Positions 34,575-43,980 of a DNA stretch of 64,000 bases are shown here, one piece after another. Source of the stretch: JAJXSS01 sp964547135. GTDB lineage: Bacteria > Planctomycetota > Phycisphaerae > Phycisphaerales > Phycisphaeraceae. The position numbers and the translations under genes were made by a program. The notes below the pieces were generated by a model. It made no database searches. It was not told the origin of the DNA and saw only the letters and a list, made by a program, of their open reading frames with translations. Location of the stretch: contig CAZJMK010000004.1 of the NCBI GenBank assembly GCA_964547135.1, positions 30,839 through 94,838 of the forward strand, written 5' to 3'. Each line of letters starts with the position of its first letter. Positions within the stretch are counted from its first letter, which is position 1.

Positions 34575-37500
34575 TCACGCGAACTCATCGAGGGTGGTGC
34601 GTGCGAGGTTGCGGGGGTTGTCGCCGGGGGACAGGCCGCGCAGTCGGTAACGGTAACTGTAGGTTCCCGGTCGAACCATGAATGGTTCGTGGACGTTGCG
34701 TGACCAGCCGGTGTCGCCGCCCAGCCCCATGTGCCGATGGTCCAGGTGCAGCACCACATCCGGCGTCGGGTGCAATTCGTACACATGTTTGGCGCTGACG
34801 ATGTCAGCAATGTCGAAATGCAAGGCACAGGCATGCACGGTCGGCAAGCCCGTCACCAGTAACCCATGGCCCTGTTCATCGCTAAGGGTGAGCCAGCGAA
34901 CGTCCTGTTTGCCGCCGGTTTCACACGGATCGATGAAGGGGAAAAATTGCTGGGTGACGGTGCTCTGATACCAGCCGACGCGGGCGCTCTGTTTGCGATC
35001 GGGGTAGGTTTCATACGGGCCACGACCAAACCAACTGAGTTGTTCGCAGGTTGGGTGAATACGCAGTTCCATGCCGATGCGTGCCAGGTGAGCGATGGCC
35101 GGGGCGATGGTCACCTGATTCTGCACCACGACATCGCCACTGCCCAGCACGTAATACAAAGTTTCGCAATGAATCGGCAGGGTATTCGCATCCGCCTCGG
35201 GCACACCCAAACCCGCGAGCACCCGCACCACCGCCAGTTGCTCGGACAAGCATGACCAGTTCATGGTGACACGCCGACGTTGCAGACGATTCAATCCCCA
35301 TTGCAGCCAGTCGTTGTGGTAACTGTTGGTGTGATTGATCAGGTAATCATTGTCAGTGCGTGAGCGATAAAACTGATCGCGTGGTCCATCGGTGATGAGC
35401 GGACGGTCATGCCACTGATACCCTTTCATCACGCCCATCCGACGATCGAAACTCACCCTAAACCCATCACCACGAATCATCAACTGCTCGTCAGCTTCAT
35501 GCAGTTCGAGCTTGCTGGTGGTGGCGCAGCCCAGCCTCGGTGCAGCAGGGGCGTTCACCGGCAGGGCAAACTGATGCCAACCAATCACGTGGCCCTTTTC
35601 CGCCCAGGGCGTATCGACATCAAGTACAAAGTCCACATTCAAAAAATATTCCGAGCCGGGCTTTGGCTCGATGGGTGGCAATGCCAAATCAACCGATGCC
35701 TTGGTCCCCGCAGCCACCTTGGGCATTGGACCATGACCCTGTACCAATACACGATCATCTTCCGTCACACTCCAACGCAACATCAAGTGTGATAAATCCA
35801 GCGACTGGTATTTGTTCCATAAAGTGAATTGGCCCTGGGTGACGTTCTGTTTTTTGCCGAGCAGGGCCTGCACCGGACTTTGCACCTGCATGATTTCCCA
35901 GGCAGCGGGTTTGGGCATCAAATCGGGCATGACGATGCCGTTGAGGCATTGGGTGGGGTTTTCCGCCTTGCCGTAGGGGTAACCATCGGGTCCGATGCCG
36001 CCGTCAAATTCCTCCCCGTAAGCCCACTCCCGGCGACCGCTGACTTCCACGACCAGGGCTTTTTCACTCCAATCCCAGATGAAGCCGCCTTGAAACGAAG
36101 GCTGGGTATCCACCAGGTCCCAGTAGTCCTTGAAGTTGCCCCCGCCGTTGCCCTTGGCGTAAGCGTACTCGCAAAGAATCATCGGTCGCTGTTCGTTGCG
36201 GTCATTGAAAACCTGCTGCATCCAATGAAAGGTGGGGTACATCGGGCAGCAGATGTCGGAAATCGACGGGCCGGGGGAGCCGCTTTCATATTGCACCGGT
36301 CGAGTCGGGTCATAGTGACGAAGCCAGGCGGCCATGGCTGCGTGATGCGGGCCGTGGTGTGATTCATTGCCCAGTGACCAGGCCATGATGCACGGGTGAT
36401 TTTTATCACGCAGCACCATGCGCTGGGCGCGTTCCATGTAGGCCTGCAACCAGAGCGGGTCTTTGGAAAGCATTGCCGCTACGCCATGGGTTTCCAGGTT
36501 GGCCTCATCGACCACCAGCATGCCCAGTTCATCGCACAGGTCGTAAAATCGGCTGTGCCTGGGGTAATGGCAGGTGCGTATCGCATTGAAGTTCAGCCGT
36601 TTCATCGCCACGATGTCACGACGCATATCGTCGGCACTCAGGTTGCGGCCCTTTTCCGGGTGATGTTCGTGGGCATTGATGCCGCGCACGATCAGTCGTT
36701 TGCCGTTGAGCAGCAGTTGTCGGTTTTTGATTTCAAACTGACGAAACCCGACCCGGCAGCGTTCGAAATCAACCTCAATGCCCTGCGGGTTGACCAGCGT
36801 GAGTACCAGGGTGTAAAGCGTGGGTGTTTCGGGGGTCCATTGCTGCGGTTTGGGCACCAGCACATGGAACTGGGCGGCGGTGAACTCCGGCTGCGTGTCG
36901 CCGTACATGGGTGATTCAAGGGCAATCGCAGCCGTGACCGGTTCGGGCAACATCGGCTGACCACTGGGGTCGTACAACATGATGCGCCCCTGGTAACCCT
37001 GCGCCAGGTCGGGCAGCGGGTTCATGTACAACTTCACCTCCAGCCGGGCATCGGTGTAGGTGGCATCCAAATGAGTTCGCACGATGTAGTCACGGATGTG
37101 AGCGGTTGGTTTGCTGTAAAGCACGACATCGCGCTGAATGCCGGAAAGGTGCCAATAGTCCTGACATTCGAGAAAGAACCCGTCGCAGTAGCGCGGCACC
37201 ATCACCGCCAGGTGATTACGACCGGGGCGGATCAGCGGCGTGATGTTGAACTCATGCGGCAGCTTGCTGTCTTCACTGTAACCGGCATCGTGACCGTTGA
37301 CCCAGACCTGACACGCTGAATCACATGATTCAAACCAGAGAAAGATTTCACGACCGGTCCAGTCGGAAGGCACATCAAAGGTCGTGCGATACCAGCCTGT
37401 CGGGTTGATCGCAGGCGGCTCCGGGGGCAGTTTGCGAAACGGGTAATTCATGTTGGTGTAAATCGGCTGATCGTCCACCAACGGGTCCAACTGCCAGTTG

Positions 37501-37751
37501 GAGGGCACCGGCATGTCGTGCCACGAGGCATCATCGGTTTGCGGATCGTTGAAGCCCGCAGGCACCGCTTCCGGCGAACGGGTCAGTGCAAACTTCCATA
37601 CACCGTTGAGCAAACGACGGTAGGGTGAAGGCTGACCGAGCAACGCCGACTGGGCATCCGGCCAGGCACCCAACGGCACGTGCATCAAAACCCGATGACG
37701 GCCATTGATCAGCGGATCAGCCCATGCCTTGGAAAAAGTCTCTTGCAACAT
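34575..37751 (-). CDS. lacZ: GH2 beta-galactosidase (LacZ-type)
   Basis: A 1058-residue five-domain enzyme close to E. coli LacZ in length. It starts with YRRLLNGVWKFALTRSPEAVP and the jelly-roll N-domain ending near residue 200; the Ig domain, then the TIM barrel with acid/base Glu463 (SLGNESHHGPHHAAM) and nucleophile Glu528 (MILCEYAYAKGNGGGNF); the large C-terminal beta-sandwich ends with WFGRGPYETYPDRKQSARVG, typical of bgal small-chain domains. No signal peptide, so it acts in the cytoplasm on galactosides. ATG at 37751 fits the family start; the open frame continues to a GTG at 37832. Divergent from the LacI gene; no LacI operator lies in front of it. Confidence 0.95.
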   Translation of the reverse strand: MLQETFSKAWADPLINGRHRVLMHVPLGAWPDAQSALLGQPSPYRRLLNGVWKFALTRSPEAVPAGFNDPQTDDASWHDMPVPSNWQLDPLVDDQPIYTNMNYPFRKLPPEPPAINPTGWYRTTFDVPSDWTGREIFLWFESCDSACQVWVNGHDAGYSEDSKLPHEFNITPLIRPGRNHLAVMVPRYCDGFFLECQDYWHLSGIQRDVVLYSKPTAHIRDYIVRTHLDATYTDARLEVKLYMNPLPDLAQGYQGRIMLYDPSGQPMLPEPVTAAIALESPMYGDTQPEFTAAQFHVLVPKPQQWTPETPTLYTLVLTLVNPQGIEVDFERCRVGFRQFEIKNRQLLLNGKRLIVRGINAHEHHPEKGRNLSADDMRRDIVAMKRLNFNAIRTCHYPRHSRFYDLCDELGMLVVDEANLETHGVAAMLSKDPLWLQAYMERAQRMVLRDKNHPCIMAWSLGNESHHGPHHAAMAAWLRHYDPTRPVQYESGSPGPSISDICCPMYPTFHWMQQVFNDRNEQRPMILCEYAYAKGNGGGNFKDYWDLVDTQPSFQGGFIWDWSEKALVVEVSGRREWAYGEEFDGGIGPDGYPYGKAENPTQCLNGIVMPDLMPKPAAWEIMQVQSPVQALLGKKQNVTQGQFTLWNKYQSLDLSHLMLRWSVTEDDRVLVQGHGPMPKVAAGTKASVDLALPPIEPKPGSEYFLNVDFVLDVDTPWAEKGHVIGWHQFALPVNAPAAPRLGCATTSKLELHEADEQLMIRGDGFRVSFDRRMGVMKGYQWHDRPLITDGPRDQFYRSRTDNDYLINHTNSYHNDWLQWGLNRLQRRRVTMNWSCLSEQLAVVRVLAGLGVPEADANTLPIHCETLYYVLGSGDVVVQNQVTIAPAIAHLARIGMELRIHPTCEQLSWFGRGPYETYPDRKQSARVGWYQSTVTQQFFPFIDPCETGGKQDVRWLTLSDEQGHGLLVTGLPTVHACALHFDIADIVSAKHVYELHPTPDVVLHLDHRHMGLGGDTGWSRNVHEPFMVRPGTYSYRYRLRGLSPGDNPRNLARTTLDEFA

Positions 37752-37868
37752 GACGATGGTGTCCGGTATTCTGAGGGTTGAATTTTGGGACCAGTAGTTG
37801 CCGAGCATACTATCAATCAGCCCGGCTTGCACCCGTCGCCGATCAGGGCAAACGCATGTGGATTGATT

Positions 37869-38106
37869 GTACGAGCCGCGACCGTCACAGCCTTTTTCAT
37901 GCCGCGTTGTAAGTGCTTAATCAATCGCATATAACGAAATTTAACGTCTCATTGCACAGACGCCCTCACCCCGTCCCTCTCCCGGAGGGAGAGGGGGTTG
38001 ATAGCCAACACCACTTGTATTCAAAATGAAAAAGGCTGGTCAGGGAGCGGTGGGTTGATGGTAATTGATGAACGAAGAACCGCTCCCTCACGGTCGCGGC
38101 TCGTAC
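37869..38106. mobile_element. MITE-like element with 17-bp perfect terminal inverted repeats
   Basis: GTACGAGCCGCGACCGT (37869-37885) is the exact reverse complement of ACGGTCGCGGCTCGTAC (38090-38106). A second, inner pair CAGCCTTTTTCAT (37888) / ATGAAAAAGGCTG (38026) bounds a core that is also found reversed at 24090-24261. The core contains the CCCTCTCCC/GGGAGAGGG palindrome also found inside ccsA. The element codes for no protein and lies between lacZ and the LacI gene. Its ends are not clearly flanked by a target duplication. Confidence 0.75.
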
Positions 38107-38138
38107 ATGCGTTTGCCCTGCGTCGCTGATGATTTTGC

Positions 38139-38183
38139 TTGACAAGGATGAAAACGTCGGTTACACTTAGAAAAACGGTTTTC
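38139..38183 (+). promoter_or_regulatory. promoter and operator of the LacI-family gene
   Basis: A near-consensus promoter: TTGACA (38139-38144), 17 bases, TACACT (38162-38167). The palindrome GAAAAACGGTTTTC (38170-38183) lies directly after the -10 over the expected transcription start. GAAAANCGNTTTTC is LacI-like (central CG) and recurs at other promoters of the window. This predicts autorepression. Confidence 0.8.
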
Positions 38184-38187
38184 ATCT

Positions 38188-39222
38188 ATGACTTACGTCC
38201 CTACAAAACCGATCAGTCTGGCGCAACTGGCCGAGCAGTGCGGGGTGGCCAAATCGACGGTCAGCCGGGTGCTGAATCGTGATGATTCGTTTTCGATTCG
38301 GCCGGAGTTGCGGGATCACATTCTGACGATCGCCCGGAAAATGAACTATCGACCCACCCTGGCGGCTCGTAGTCTGCGTGTACGCAAAACGCATCTGATT
38401 GCCATCATGGGTACGACCAACATGCCGCACCCTTCGGGTCTGATCGCCCGGACGTTGCGGGAAGTGGTGGAAACGCTGCACCAGGAAGGTTACGACGCCT
38501 TTGCCACGTTTCCGCATCCGCAGCGCGGGCACGAACTCCCCCCCTGGCAGATTGATGGGGCTGTGCTGCTTGCCGCCACGCAGGACCATGCCTGGTACGA
38601 GTTGGAACGTATGCCTTTGCCTTATGTGGCCCTCAATGGTCTGTGCGGGCCGACGGGTTCGGTGGTGGAGTTTGACGAAGCCGGGGGAGCGAAGCTGGCG
38701 CTGGAACATTTGCTGGCACTGGGGCATCGACGCATCGCTTACATCCGTCGCACCGGTACGCAGGAACACCCCAGCGTTCAACCTCGTCTGCATGCGTACC
38801 GTTCGATCATGCAGATACACGGAGTCGAGCCTTTGCCGGGGGATGCACAGGAATGGTCCGATCTGACCGATGCCCTGCGTCATGCGATTGGGTTGCATCA
38901 GGCCACAGCCATATTGACCTATGACCATTTGACCGCGATTGATTTACTGGCTCAGGGTCGCAAAGTGGGTGTGCGGTTCCCGCAACATTGCAGCATGGTT
39001 TGTTTCAATGATGAATTCCCCGTGGCAGCCGTGACCCCGCAGTTGACGGCTGTGGGTGTGAATGTACCTCAAGCAAGTCAAGCCACGGCCAGGCTGCTGC
39101 TGGAACGCGTGGCCGATGTCAAAGCGCCGCGCCGCGTGGAACGCATCGCTTACCACCTGGTTACCCGCGATTCGACCGGACCGGCTTCGCAAACCGTCAC
39201 GCCAACCATCACGCCCGCATGA
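38188..39222 (+). CDS. LacI-family transcriptional regulator
   Basis: A 344-residue repressor. The N-terminal helix-turn-helix and hinge are ISLAQLAEQCGVAKSTVSRVLNRDDSFSIRPELRDHIL...MNYRPTLAARSLR (about 9-60), clearly LacI. The effector domain follows with GGAKLALEHLLALGHRRIAYI (about 170-190) and VGVRFPQHCSMVCFNDEFPVAAVTPQLTAVGVNV. It contains a typical Leu in the hinge (AARSLR). The gene is preceded by its own operator and promoter. The effector is likely a sugar released from xylan or a sulfated glycan; targets are inferred from matching operators. Confidence 0.92.
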   Translation: MTYVPTKPISLAQLAEQCGVAKSTVSRVLNRDDSFSIRPELRDHILTIARKMNYRPTLAARSLRVRKTHLIAIMGTTNMPHPSGLIARTLREVVETLHQEGYDAFATFPHPQRGHELPPWQIDGAVLLAATQDHAWYELERMPLPYVALNGLCGPTGSVVEFDEAGGAKLALEHLLALGHRRIAYIRRTGTQEHPSVQPRLHAYRSIMQIHGVEPLPGDAQEWSDLTDALRHAIGLHQATAILTYDHLTAIDLLAQGRKVGVRFPQHCSMVCFNDEFPVAAVTPQLTAVGVNVPQASQATARLLLERVADVKAPRRVERIAYHLVTRDSTGPASQTVTPTITPA

Positions 39223-39335
39223 ATCAATCCCGCGACTCACGTTGATATCGATAACCGGTAACCGTTGAAGGAACCAGAAGCCGTCATGACAAACCATACG
39301 ATTCCGCCCGCGTCAAGGACGGAGTATTTTTTTGG

Positions 39336-39364
39336 TTGAATTGGAAAATCGTTTTTCTTATCAT
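39336..39364 (+). promoter_or_regulatory. promoter with LacI-type operator before the pseudopilin/xylanase operon
   Basis: TTGAAT (39336-39341), 17 bases, TATCAT (39359-39364). The operator GAAAATCGTTTTTC (39344-39357) matches GAAAANCGNTTTTC exactly and fills the spacer between the two promoter boxes, so a bound repressor would block the polymerase. AGGAG and the start codon follow. Confidence 0.8.
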
Positions 39365-39379
39365 GTTAGGAGAACCCCT

Positions 39380-40108
39380 ATGAAACGCACCCACACCCCA
39401 TCGCACGGTTTCACGTTGATCGAGCTGCTGGTGGTGATTTCCATCATCGCACTGCTGATCGCCATTCTTTTGCCGGCGTTGTCCTCCGCACGGGAAATGG
39501 CGCGCAGCAGCCAGTGTGCCTCGATGCTTCGGCAATACGGCATGGTCAACGAAATGTACGCTGATGATTACCGTGACTTTTTCGTGCCCGTGTTCATGGG
39601 GCCGGATGATGCAACACGCACCTGGTGGCCGGCGTTCAACGACCTGCGCCTGCCCATGGGTATCCCGCGTTTCAACCCCGGCGGCACCTCGGCGGTTCCG
39701 CTGAGCCGTCATTGCCCGGCTGCCGAGGGCGCCCGTCGTAACCTGGCAGTGGCAGGCAGTCCGCAATTGGGCGCGCTGCTGCGCTACAGCTATGGCATGA
39801 ATGTGATGAACAGCACGTTTTATAATCATTCGACGCAGGCGTTTTCCGGTACCTACCGTGGCATCAAACGCTCATTTGTGGACAAACCCGCAAAGATCAT
39901 GATGATTTCCGACGGCCTGGATTACAACGTGCATCGCAACGGCACGCAAAACTGGAACCCCGTATCATTCTCCATTTCCGGTTCGATGGCGTTTCGTCAC
40001 CCCAACATCACCGCCAACCTGGTTTACTATGACCTGCACGTGAACAACATGACCTTTACCCAATCGCTGGGTTCTGATCGTTCGCACTTTCTTTACCAGT
40101 TCCCTTGA
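39380..40108 (+). CDS. prepilin-type protein, first gene of the LacI-controlled operon
   Basis: A 242-residue pseudopilin. MKRTHTPSHG is followed by FTLIELLVVISIIALLIAIL, with Gly before Phe as the cleavage site. The C-terminal RHPNITANLVYYDLHVNN is a variant of the H-X9-DG pattern (DL in place of DG). AGGAG 7 bases before the ATG. Located downstream of the operator-bearing promoter and about 150 bp before the xylanase gene on the same strand, which suggests that production of the pseudopilin is tied to polysaccharide use. Confidence 0.88.
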   Translation: MKRTHTPSHGFTLIELLVVISIIALLIAILLPALSSAREMARSSQCASMLRQYGMVNEMYADDYRDFFVPVFMGPDDATRTWWPAFNDLRLPMGIPRFNPGGTSAVPLSRHCPAAEGARRNLAVAGSPQLGALLRYSYGMNVMNSTFYNHSTQAFSGTYRGIKRSFVDKPAKIMMISDGLDYNVHRNGTQNWNPVSFSISGSMAFRHPNITANLVYYDLHVNNMTFTQSLGSDRSHFLYQFP

Positions 40109-40260
40109 TCAATATGGGGCGTGATTTGCCAGGTTGTTTCGGGTTGGGTCCCTACAAAGTTCATTATCGCCTTCAAGTGTGTAACGCTTGAGTCGGCTGT
40201 GTGCTGTCCGTTTGACAATGACATTTTGAAATACCTTTTGAAACTTCAGGGAGTCAGACG

Positions 40261-42054
40261 ATGCGGTCATTGATGCTTCAGCCGAGGGTTGCGCTGGTGT
40301 GTGTGTTGTTGCTGCTGCTGCCGGGATATGTCGGGGCGTATCCAGTGTCGTTGATATCCGAAAACGCACTGCATCAGGCACGTTTGCGGACTGAATCGGC
40401 ACAGGTGGCCGAAAGTCAGCGGATCACCGTGCAACCGGTTGCCGATCAGCCGGCCATGCCGGGCCTGCGGGTAAATGTGAAGGAAAAACCCAAGCGTGAT
40501 TTCAATGTTCAACTGAACCTTCCTACAAACGCTGCGGTGGGTTCGGGGGACTTGGTGCGGGCTTCGGTCTGGGCGCGCACGATTGAATCAGCCGACGAAA
40601 CCGGTGAAGGGTTTGTTTCGCTGGTGGTGGAATGGAACCGTGAACCGCACACGAAATTGATTCAGCAACAGCAAAGCATCGGCAGGCAGTGGACGCGGCT
40701 GGAATTTTACGGTCGTAATGACAGTGCCCAGCAGCCCGGGGGTTTGCAAGCGACCTTGCGTGTCGGAGCCGCCAAGCAGATTGTCGAACTGGCCGGCTGG
40801 GAAGTGGTCAACCTTGGCCCTGATGCCCAGCCGCCCAAACGCGAAATCGACACCAACTACCCCGGTCGTGCCGCCGACGCCCCCTGGCGGATGGAGGCGC
40901 AAAAGCGCATCGAACAAATACGCATGAGTGACCTGATTGTGCAGGTGGTCGATGCCAAGGGGCAACCGGTGGAGGGTGCCAAGGTTCGCCTGGAGATGAC
41001 CCGCCACGCATTTCCCTTCGGCTGCGTTTACAACACCGAATGGCTCACCGTCAAAGCCGACACGCCCGACGGCCGGCGGTATCAGCAGATGTTCAAACAA
41101 CTGTTCAACATCGCTGTCGATGAGGGCACCATGAAGTGGCGCGAATGGGTGGTTCCGCATCTGCGGCAGCGCGGTGAGGCGGGCGTGCAATGGTGCAATG
41201 ACAACAACATTCCGGTACGCGGTCACACCCTGGTCTGGCCCAGTTGGCAGCGTTCGCCCAACCGTGTGCGTGAACTGGCCGGCAACCCCAAGGCCCTGAA
41301 TCAGGCGGTTTTGGACCGCATCACCGAAGCCGTGACCACTTTTCGCGGCAAGGTGATTACCTGGGACGTGGTCAACGAACCGATGACTCATCACGACATA
41401 CTCGATATCGTCGGCGAAGAAAAAATGATCGACTGGTTCAAGGCTGCCCGTGCCGCCGACCCGGATGTGCGTCTGGTGCTCAACGAGACCACCCGTGGTT
41501 CGATGAGTCCGCAGGGCATCGAATCGTTCCGTCGCTTCATTCGACTGCTCATCGACGGCGGAGCACCGCTGGATGCCATCGGCTTTCAATCTCACTTCGG
41601 CAGTAACGCGCGGAACCCGGAGGAATTGCTCAGAATATTGGATCGTTTTCACACCGAGTTCGGTCTGCCGATGGAGATCACCGAGTTCGACTTTGCCGGT
41701 CATGACGAAGCGCATCAGGCGGACTTCACCCGTGACATGCTGACCCTGTCGTTTTCACATCCGGGAGTCGAAACGTTTCTTTTCTGGGGCTTCTGGGAAG
41801 GACGGCATTGGAAGCCCGAACGCGCCATGTGGCGCAAGGATTGGAGCATCAAGCCCGCGGGGCAGACGTATCTGGACCTGGTTTTCGGGAAGTGGTGGAC
41901 CAAGGCTGACGGCAGCACCGACACGGCGGGCCGATATCAGGTCCGCGGCTACCAAGGCGATTATTCCGTGCATGTGACCCTCGGTGACAAGCACCTGCAG
42001 CGCAATATTCGATTACCCAAACAGGGCGCAACGCTGACGATCACGGTCGAGTAA
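40261..42054 (+). CDS. endo-1,4-beta-xylanase, GH10, with N-terminal accessory domain
   Basis: A secreted 597-residue enzyme cutting beta-1,4-xylan inside the chain. A signal peptide ends near residue 26 (GYVGA-YP), a beta-sandwich-like domain covers about 27-200, and the GH10 barrel about 215-545. Barrel motifs: CNDNNIPVRGHTLVWPSW, acid/base Glu373 in WDVVNEPM and nucleophile Glu475 in MEITEFDFAG. The C-terminus (FGKWWTKADGSTDTAGRYQVRGYQGDY) adds a small domain often found on such planctomycete xylanases. GGGAG lies 7 bases before the start. It lies between a pseudopilin gene and an uncharacterised gene of the same operon. Confidence 0.93.
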   Translation: MRSLMLQPRVALVCVLLLLLPGYVGAYPVSLISENALHQARLRTESAQVAESQRITVQPVADQPAMPGLRVNVKEKPKRDFNVQLNLPTNAAVGSGDLVRASVWARTIESADETGEGFVSLVVEWNREPHTKLIQQQQSIGRQWTRLEFYGRNDSAQQPGGLQATLRVGAAKQIVELAGWEVVNLGPDAQPPKREIDTNYPGRAADAPWRMEAQKRIEQIRMSDLIVQVVDAKGQPVEGAKVRLEMTRHAFPFGCVYNTEWLTVKADTPDGRRYQQMFKQLFNIAVDEGTMKWREWVVPHLRQRGEAGVQWCNDNNIPVRGHTLVWPSWQRSPNRVRELAGNPKALNQAVLDRITEAVTTFRGKVITWDVVNEPMTHHDILDIVGEEKMIDWFKAARAADPDVRLVLNETTRGSMSPQGIESFRRFIRLLIDGGAPLDAIGFQSHFGSNARNPEELLRILDRFHTEFGLPMEITEFDFAGHDEAHQADFTRDMLTLSFSHPGVETFLFWGFWEGRHWKPERAMWRKDWSIKPAGQTYLDLVFGKWWTKADGSTDTAGRYQVRGYQGDYSVHVTLGDKHLQRNIRLPKQGATLTITVE

Positions 42055-42150
42055 ATCGAAAATGAAAATTTTCGCGCGATCATTACCGCAACCTCACCTG
42101 ACCCAGGCGACCCAGACCTGGGTTTTGTTTTCCAAGAGCGAGTCATTACC

Positions 42151-43980
42151 ATGGCAGATAGCGCGTTTTGCCAACGGAACCTCATCATGATGATCTGGGT
42201 ACTTTTCATCGGGCTGACGCTGTTGCTTCTATGGATGGGTATGGTGGAAAATGCCATGGGGCAAAACAGCTCGCAGGCCAACAACATCACGGCGCCAATG
42301 TCGGGGGGCGAATTCCCCGGTCGTGTGCCCGGCGATGAACGCTACAACCCGCAGATTCAGTTGGTTTCCAGCACGCTGCGCAGCCCCGGCTATCACACGA
42401 CACTGCCCGATGGAGTGACGGTGCATGCCACGCGCGATGCCGCCAACTACATCGTTGCGCTGCTGCGTACCAATCACCCCGGTCGCATCGAGCGGGCACA
42501 GGGGGTTTTACGGCAGTTGCTCTCCCTGCAGGATACCGAGCCGACGAACAATACCTACGGCATATGGCCATGGTTTTACGAAGAACCGTTGGCGAAAATG
42601 TCACCCCCGGATTGGAACTGGGCGGACTTCATCGGTGCCCAGTTGGCGGAAGTGTTGCGCGATCATGCCGACAAGTTGCCGGAGGATTTGCGCTCAGCCA
42701 CCCGTGCAGCCCTGGGCCATGCAAGCCGGGCGATCATTCAACGCAATGTGCGTCCGGGTTACACCAACATTTCCGTGATGGGCGGGGTGGTGACGGCTGC
42801 GGCAGGTGAATTGCTCGATGATGCCGGCATTTTGGAATACGGGCGGAACCGATTACGCGAGTTCGTCGCCCACACACAACATCACGGCGGATTCACCGAA
42901 TACAACAGCCCGACGTACACCATGATCACACTGGAGGAAGCTGATCGCGGCCTGTACCTGGTGCGTGACCCAGCCACACGCGAGGCACTCGCATTCATTC
43001 ATCACCACGCCTGGCAGTTGGTGGCCGACCATTTTCACCCGGCGACGCGCGAATGGGCCGGGCCTCATGCACGCACTTACAATGATCGTCTGACGTTATC
43101 GGCTGCACGTCAGCTTTCGCGTTTGGTGGGGGTGTCGATTCAGGCACCGGATGCACCGGGGGATGCGCGTCATCTGCCGGGGCTGTCGCCCACCGGTTGG
43201 CGAAGGGCTTGTCCGCCGGAGTTGGTGGAAAGGTTCACCAGACTGCCGACTTCACCGCTGGCGTTCACACAGACCTATTCACGTGATGAAGTACGTGGCA
43301 CGCTGATCGGCAGCACCTGGATGAATGAGTGGGCATGTCTGGGTTCGATCAACGCTGACAGTGCGTGGACGCAGCGTCGCCCGGTGATTGCCTACTGGCT
43401 GGATACGCCGGAGCGGGTGATGGTGCTGCGGGTGCGTTATCAGCGTGATGAGCGTGATTTTTCGACAGCGTTTTTACACAGTCATCAGCAGGCACAGCGC
43501 GTGCTCACGACGGCGCGGTTTCGTCCCGGTTTTGGCGATTGGCATCCGTCGCTGGATCGCTCCAAAGACAATCATTACACCACCGTCCGACTGGCCATGC
43601 GCATTGAACTGATCGGTGAAGGGGGCACGATTCACGAGCTTGAAAAGGGTCGATATGAACTGCGTGGGCAAACGGGTCGAGCGGTGATTCATGTGCCGAC
43701 GGAATTGCGCAATATCGATGGTGCGTCGATGGCGTGGGAAGTTGGTCGTTCACCGGCATCCGCCGATGGCAAAAGCCCGGCACGTGTGTGGGTGGACGGC
43801 ATTTGGCATCAGGGGCAGGCCCGTCGCATTGACTTTTCAAACGTCATCGATAGGGTGGGCGCGGTGGGCATTGAATTACTCAAATTGGATGAACCGGCAA
43901 GTCGTGCAGCCGTGACATTGCAAGGGCAAAAGTCAGTGAGCTGGGCGTTACCGACACCCATGGAAGTGACCCTGCCATGA
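42151..43980 (+). CDS. secreted protein of unknown function, helical-barrel and beta-sandwich type
   Basis: A 609-residue protein with a membrane-spanning start (about 12-35), probably a signal peptide or anchor. The middle (about 75-330) consists of helical stretches reminiscent of (alpha/alpha)6 barrels in polysaccharide lyases of the heparinase type: TYGIWPWFYEEPLAKMSPPDWNWADF, GYTNISVMGGVVTAAAGELL, GGFTEYNSPTYTMITLEEADRG. The last part (about 360-600) is beta-rich. I cannot name the family or see a confirmed active site, though Tyr, His and Glu residues in the NSPTYT region would suit a lyase. It overlaps the next gene by ATGA, so translation is coupled. The start could also be ATG at 42187. 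Confidence 0.55.
   Translation: MADSAFCQRNLIMMIWVLFIGLTLLLLWMGMVENAMGQNSSQANNITAPMSGGEFPGRVPGDERYNPQIQLVSSTLRSPGYHTTLPDGVTVHATRDAANYIVALLRTNHPGRIERAQGVLRQLLSLQDTEPTNNTYGIWPWFYEEPLAKMSPPDWNWADFIGAQLAEVLRDHADKLPEDLRSATRAALGHASRAIIQRNVRPGYTNISVMGGVVTAAAGELLDDAGILEYGRNRLREFVAHTQHHGGFTEYNSPTYTMITLEEADRGLYLVRDPATREALAFIHHHAWQLVADHFHPATREWAGPHARTYNDRLTLSAARQLSRLVGVSIQAPDAPGDARHLPGLSPTGWRRACPPELVERFTRLPTSPLAFTQTYSRDEVRGTLIGSTWMNEWACLGSINADSAWTQRRPVIAYWLDTPERVMVLRVRYQRDERDFSTAFLHSHQQAQRVLTTARFRPGFGDWHPSLDRSKDNHYTTVRLAMRIELIGEGGTIHELEKGRYELRGQTGRAVIHVPTELRNIDGASMAWEVGRSPASADGKSPARVWVDGIWHQGQARRIDFSNVIDRVGAVGIELLKLDEPASRAAVTLQGQKSVSWALPTPMEVTLP

Noticed and set aside
40588..41715. 375-codon minus-strand frame opposite the xylanase
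   Set aside because: A shadow frame of the GH10 gene, without domain signatures.
42060..42085. GAAAATTTTC palindrome considered as a further LacI-type operator
   Set aside because: It lacks the central CG and does not fit GAAAANCGNTTTTC.
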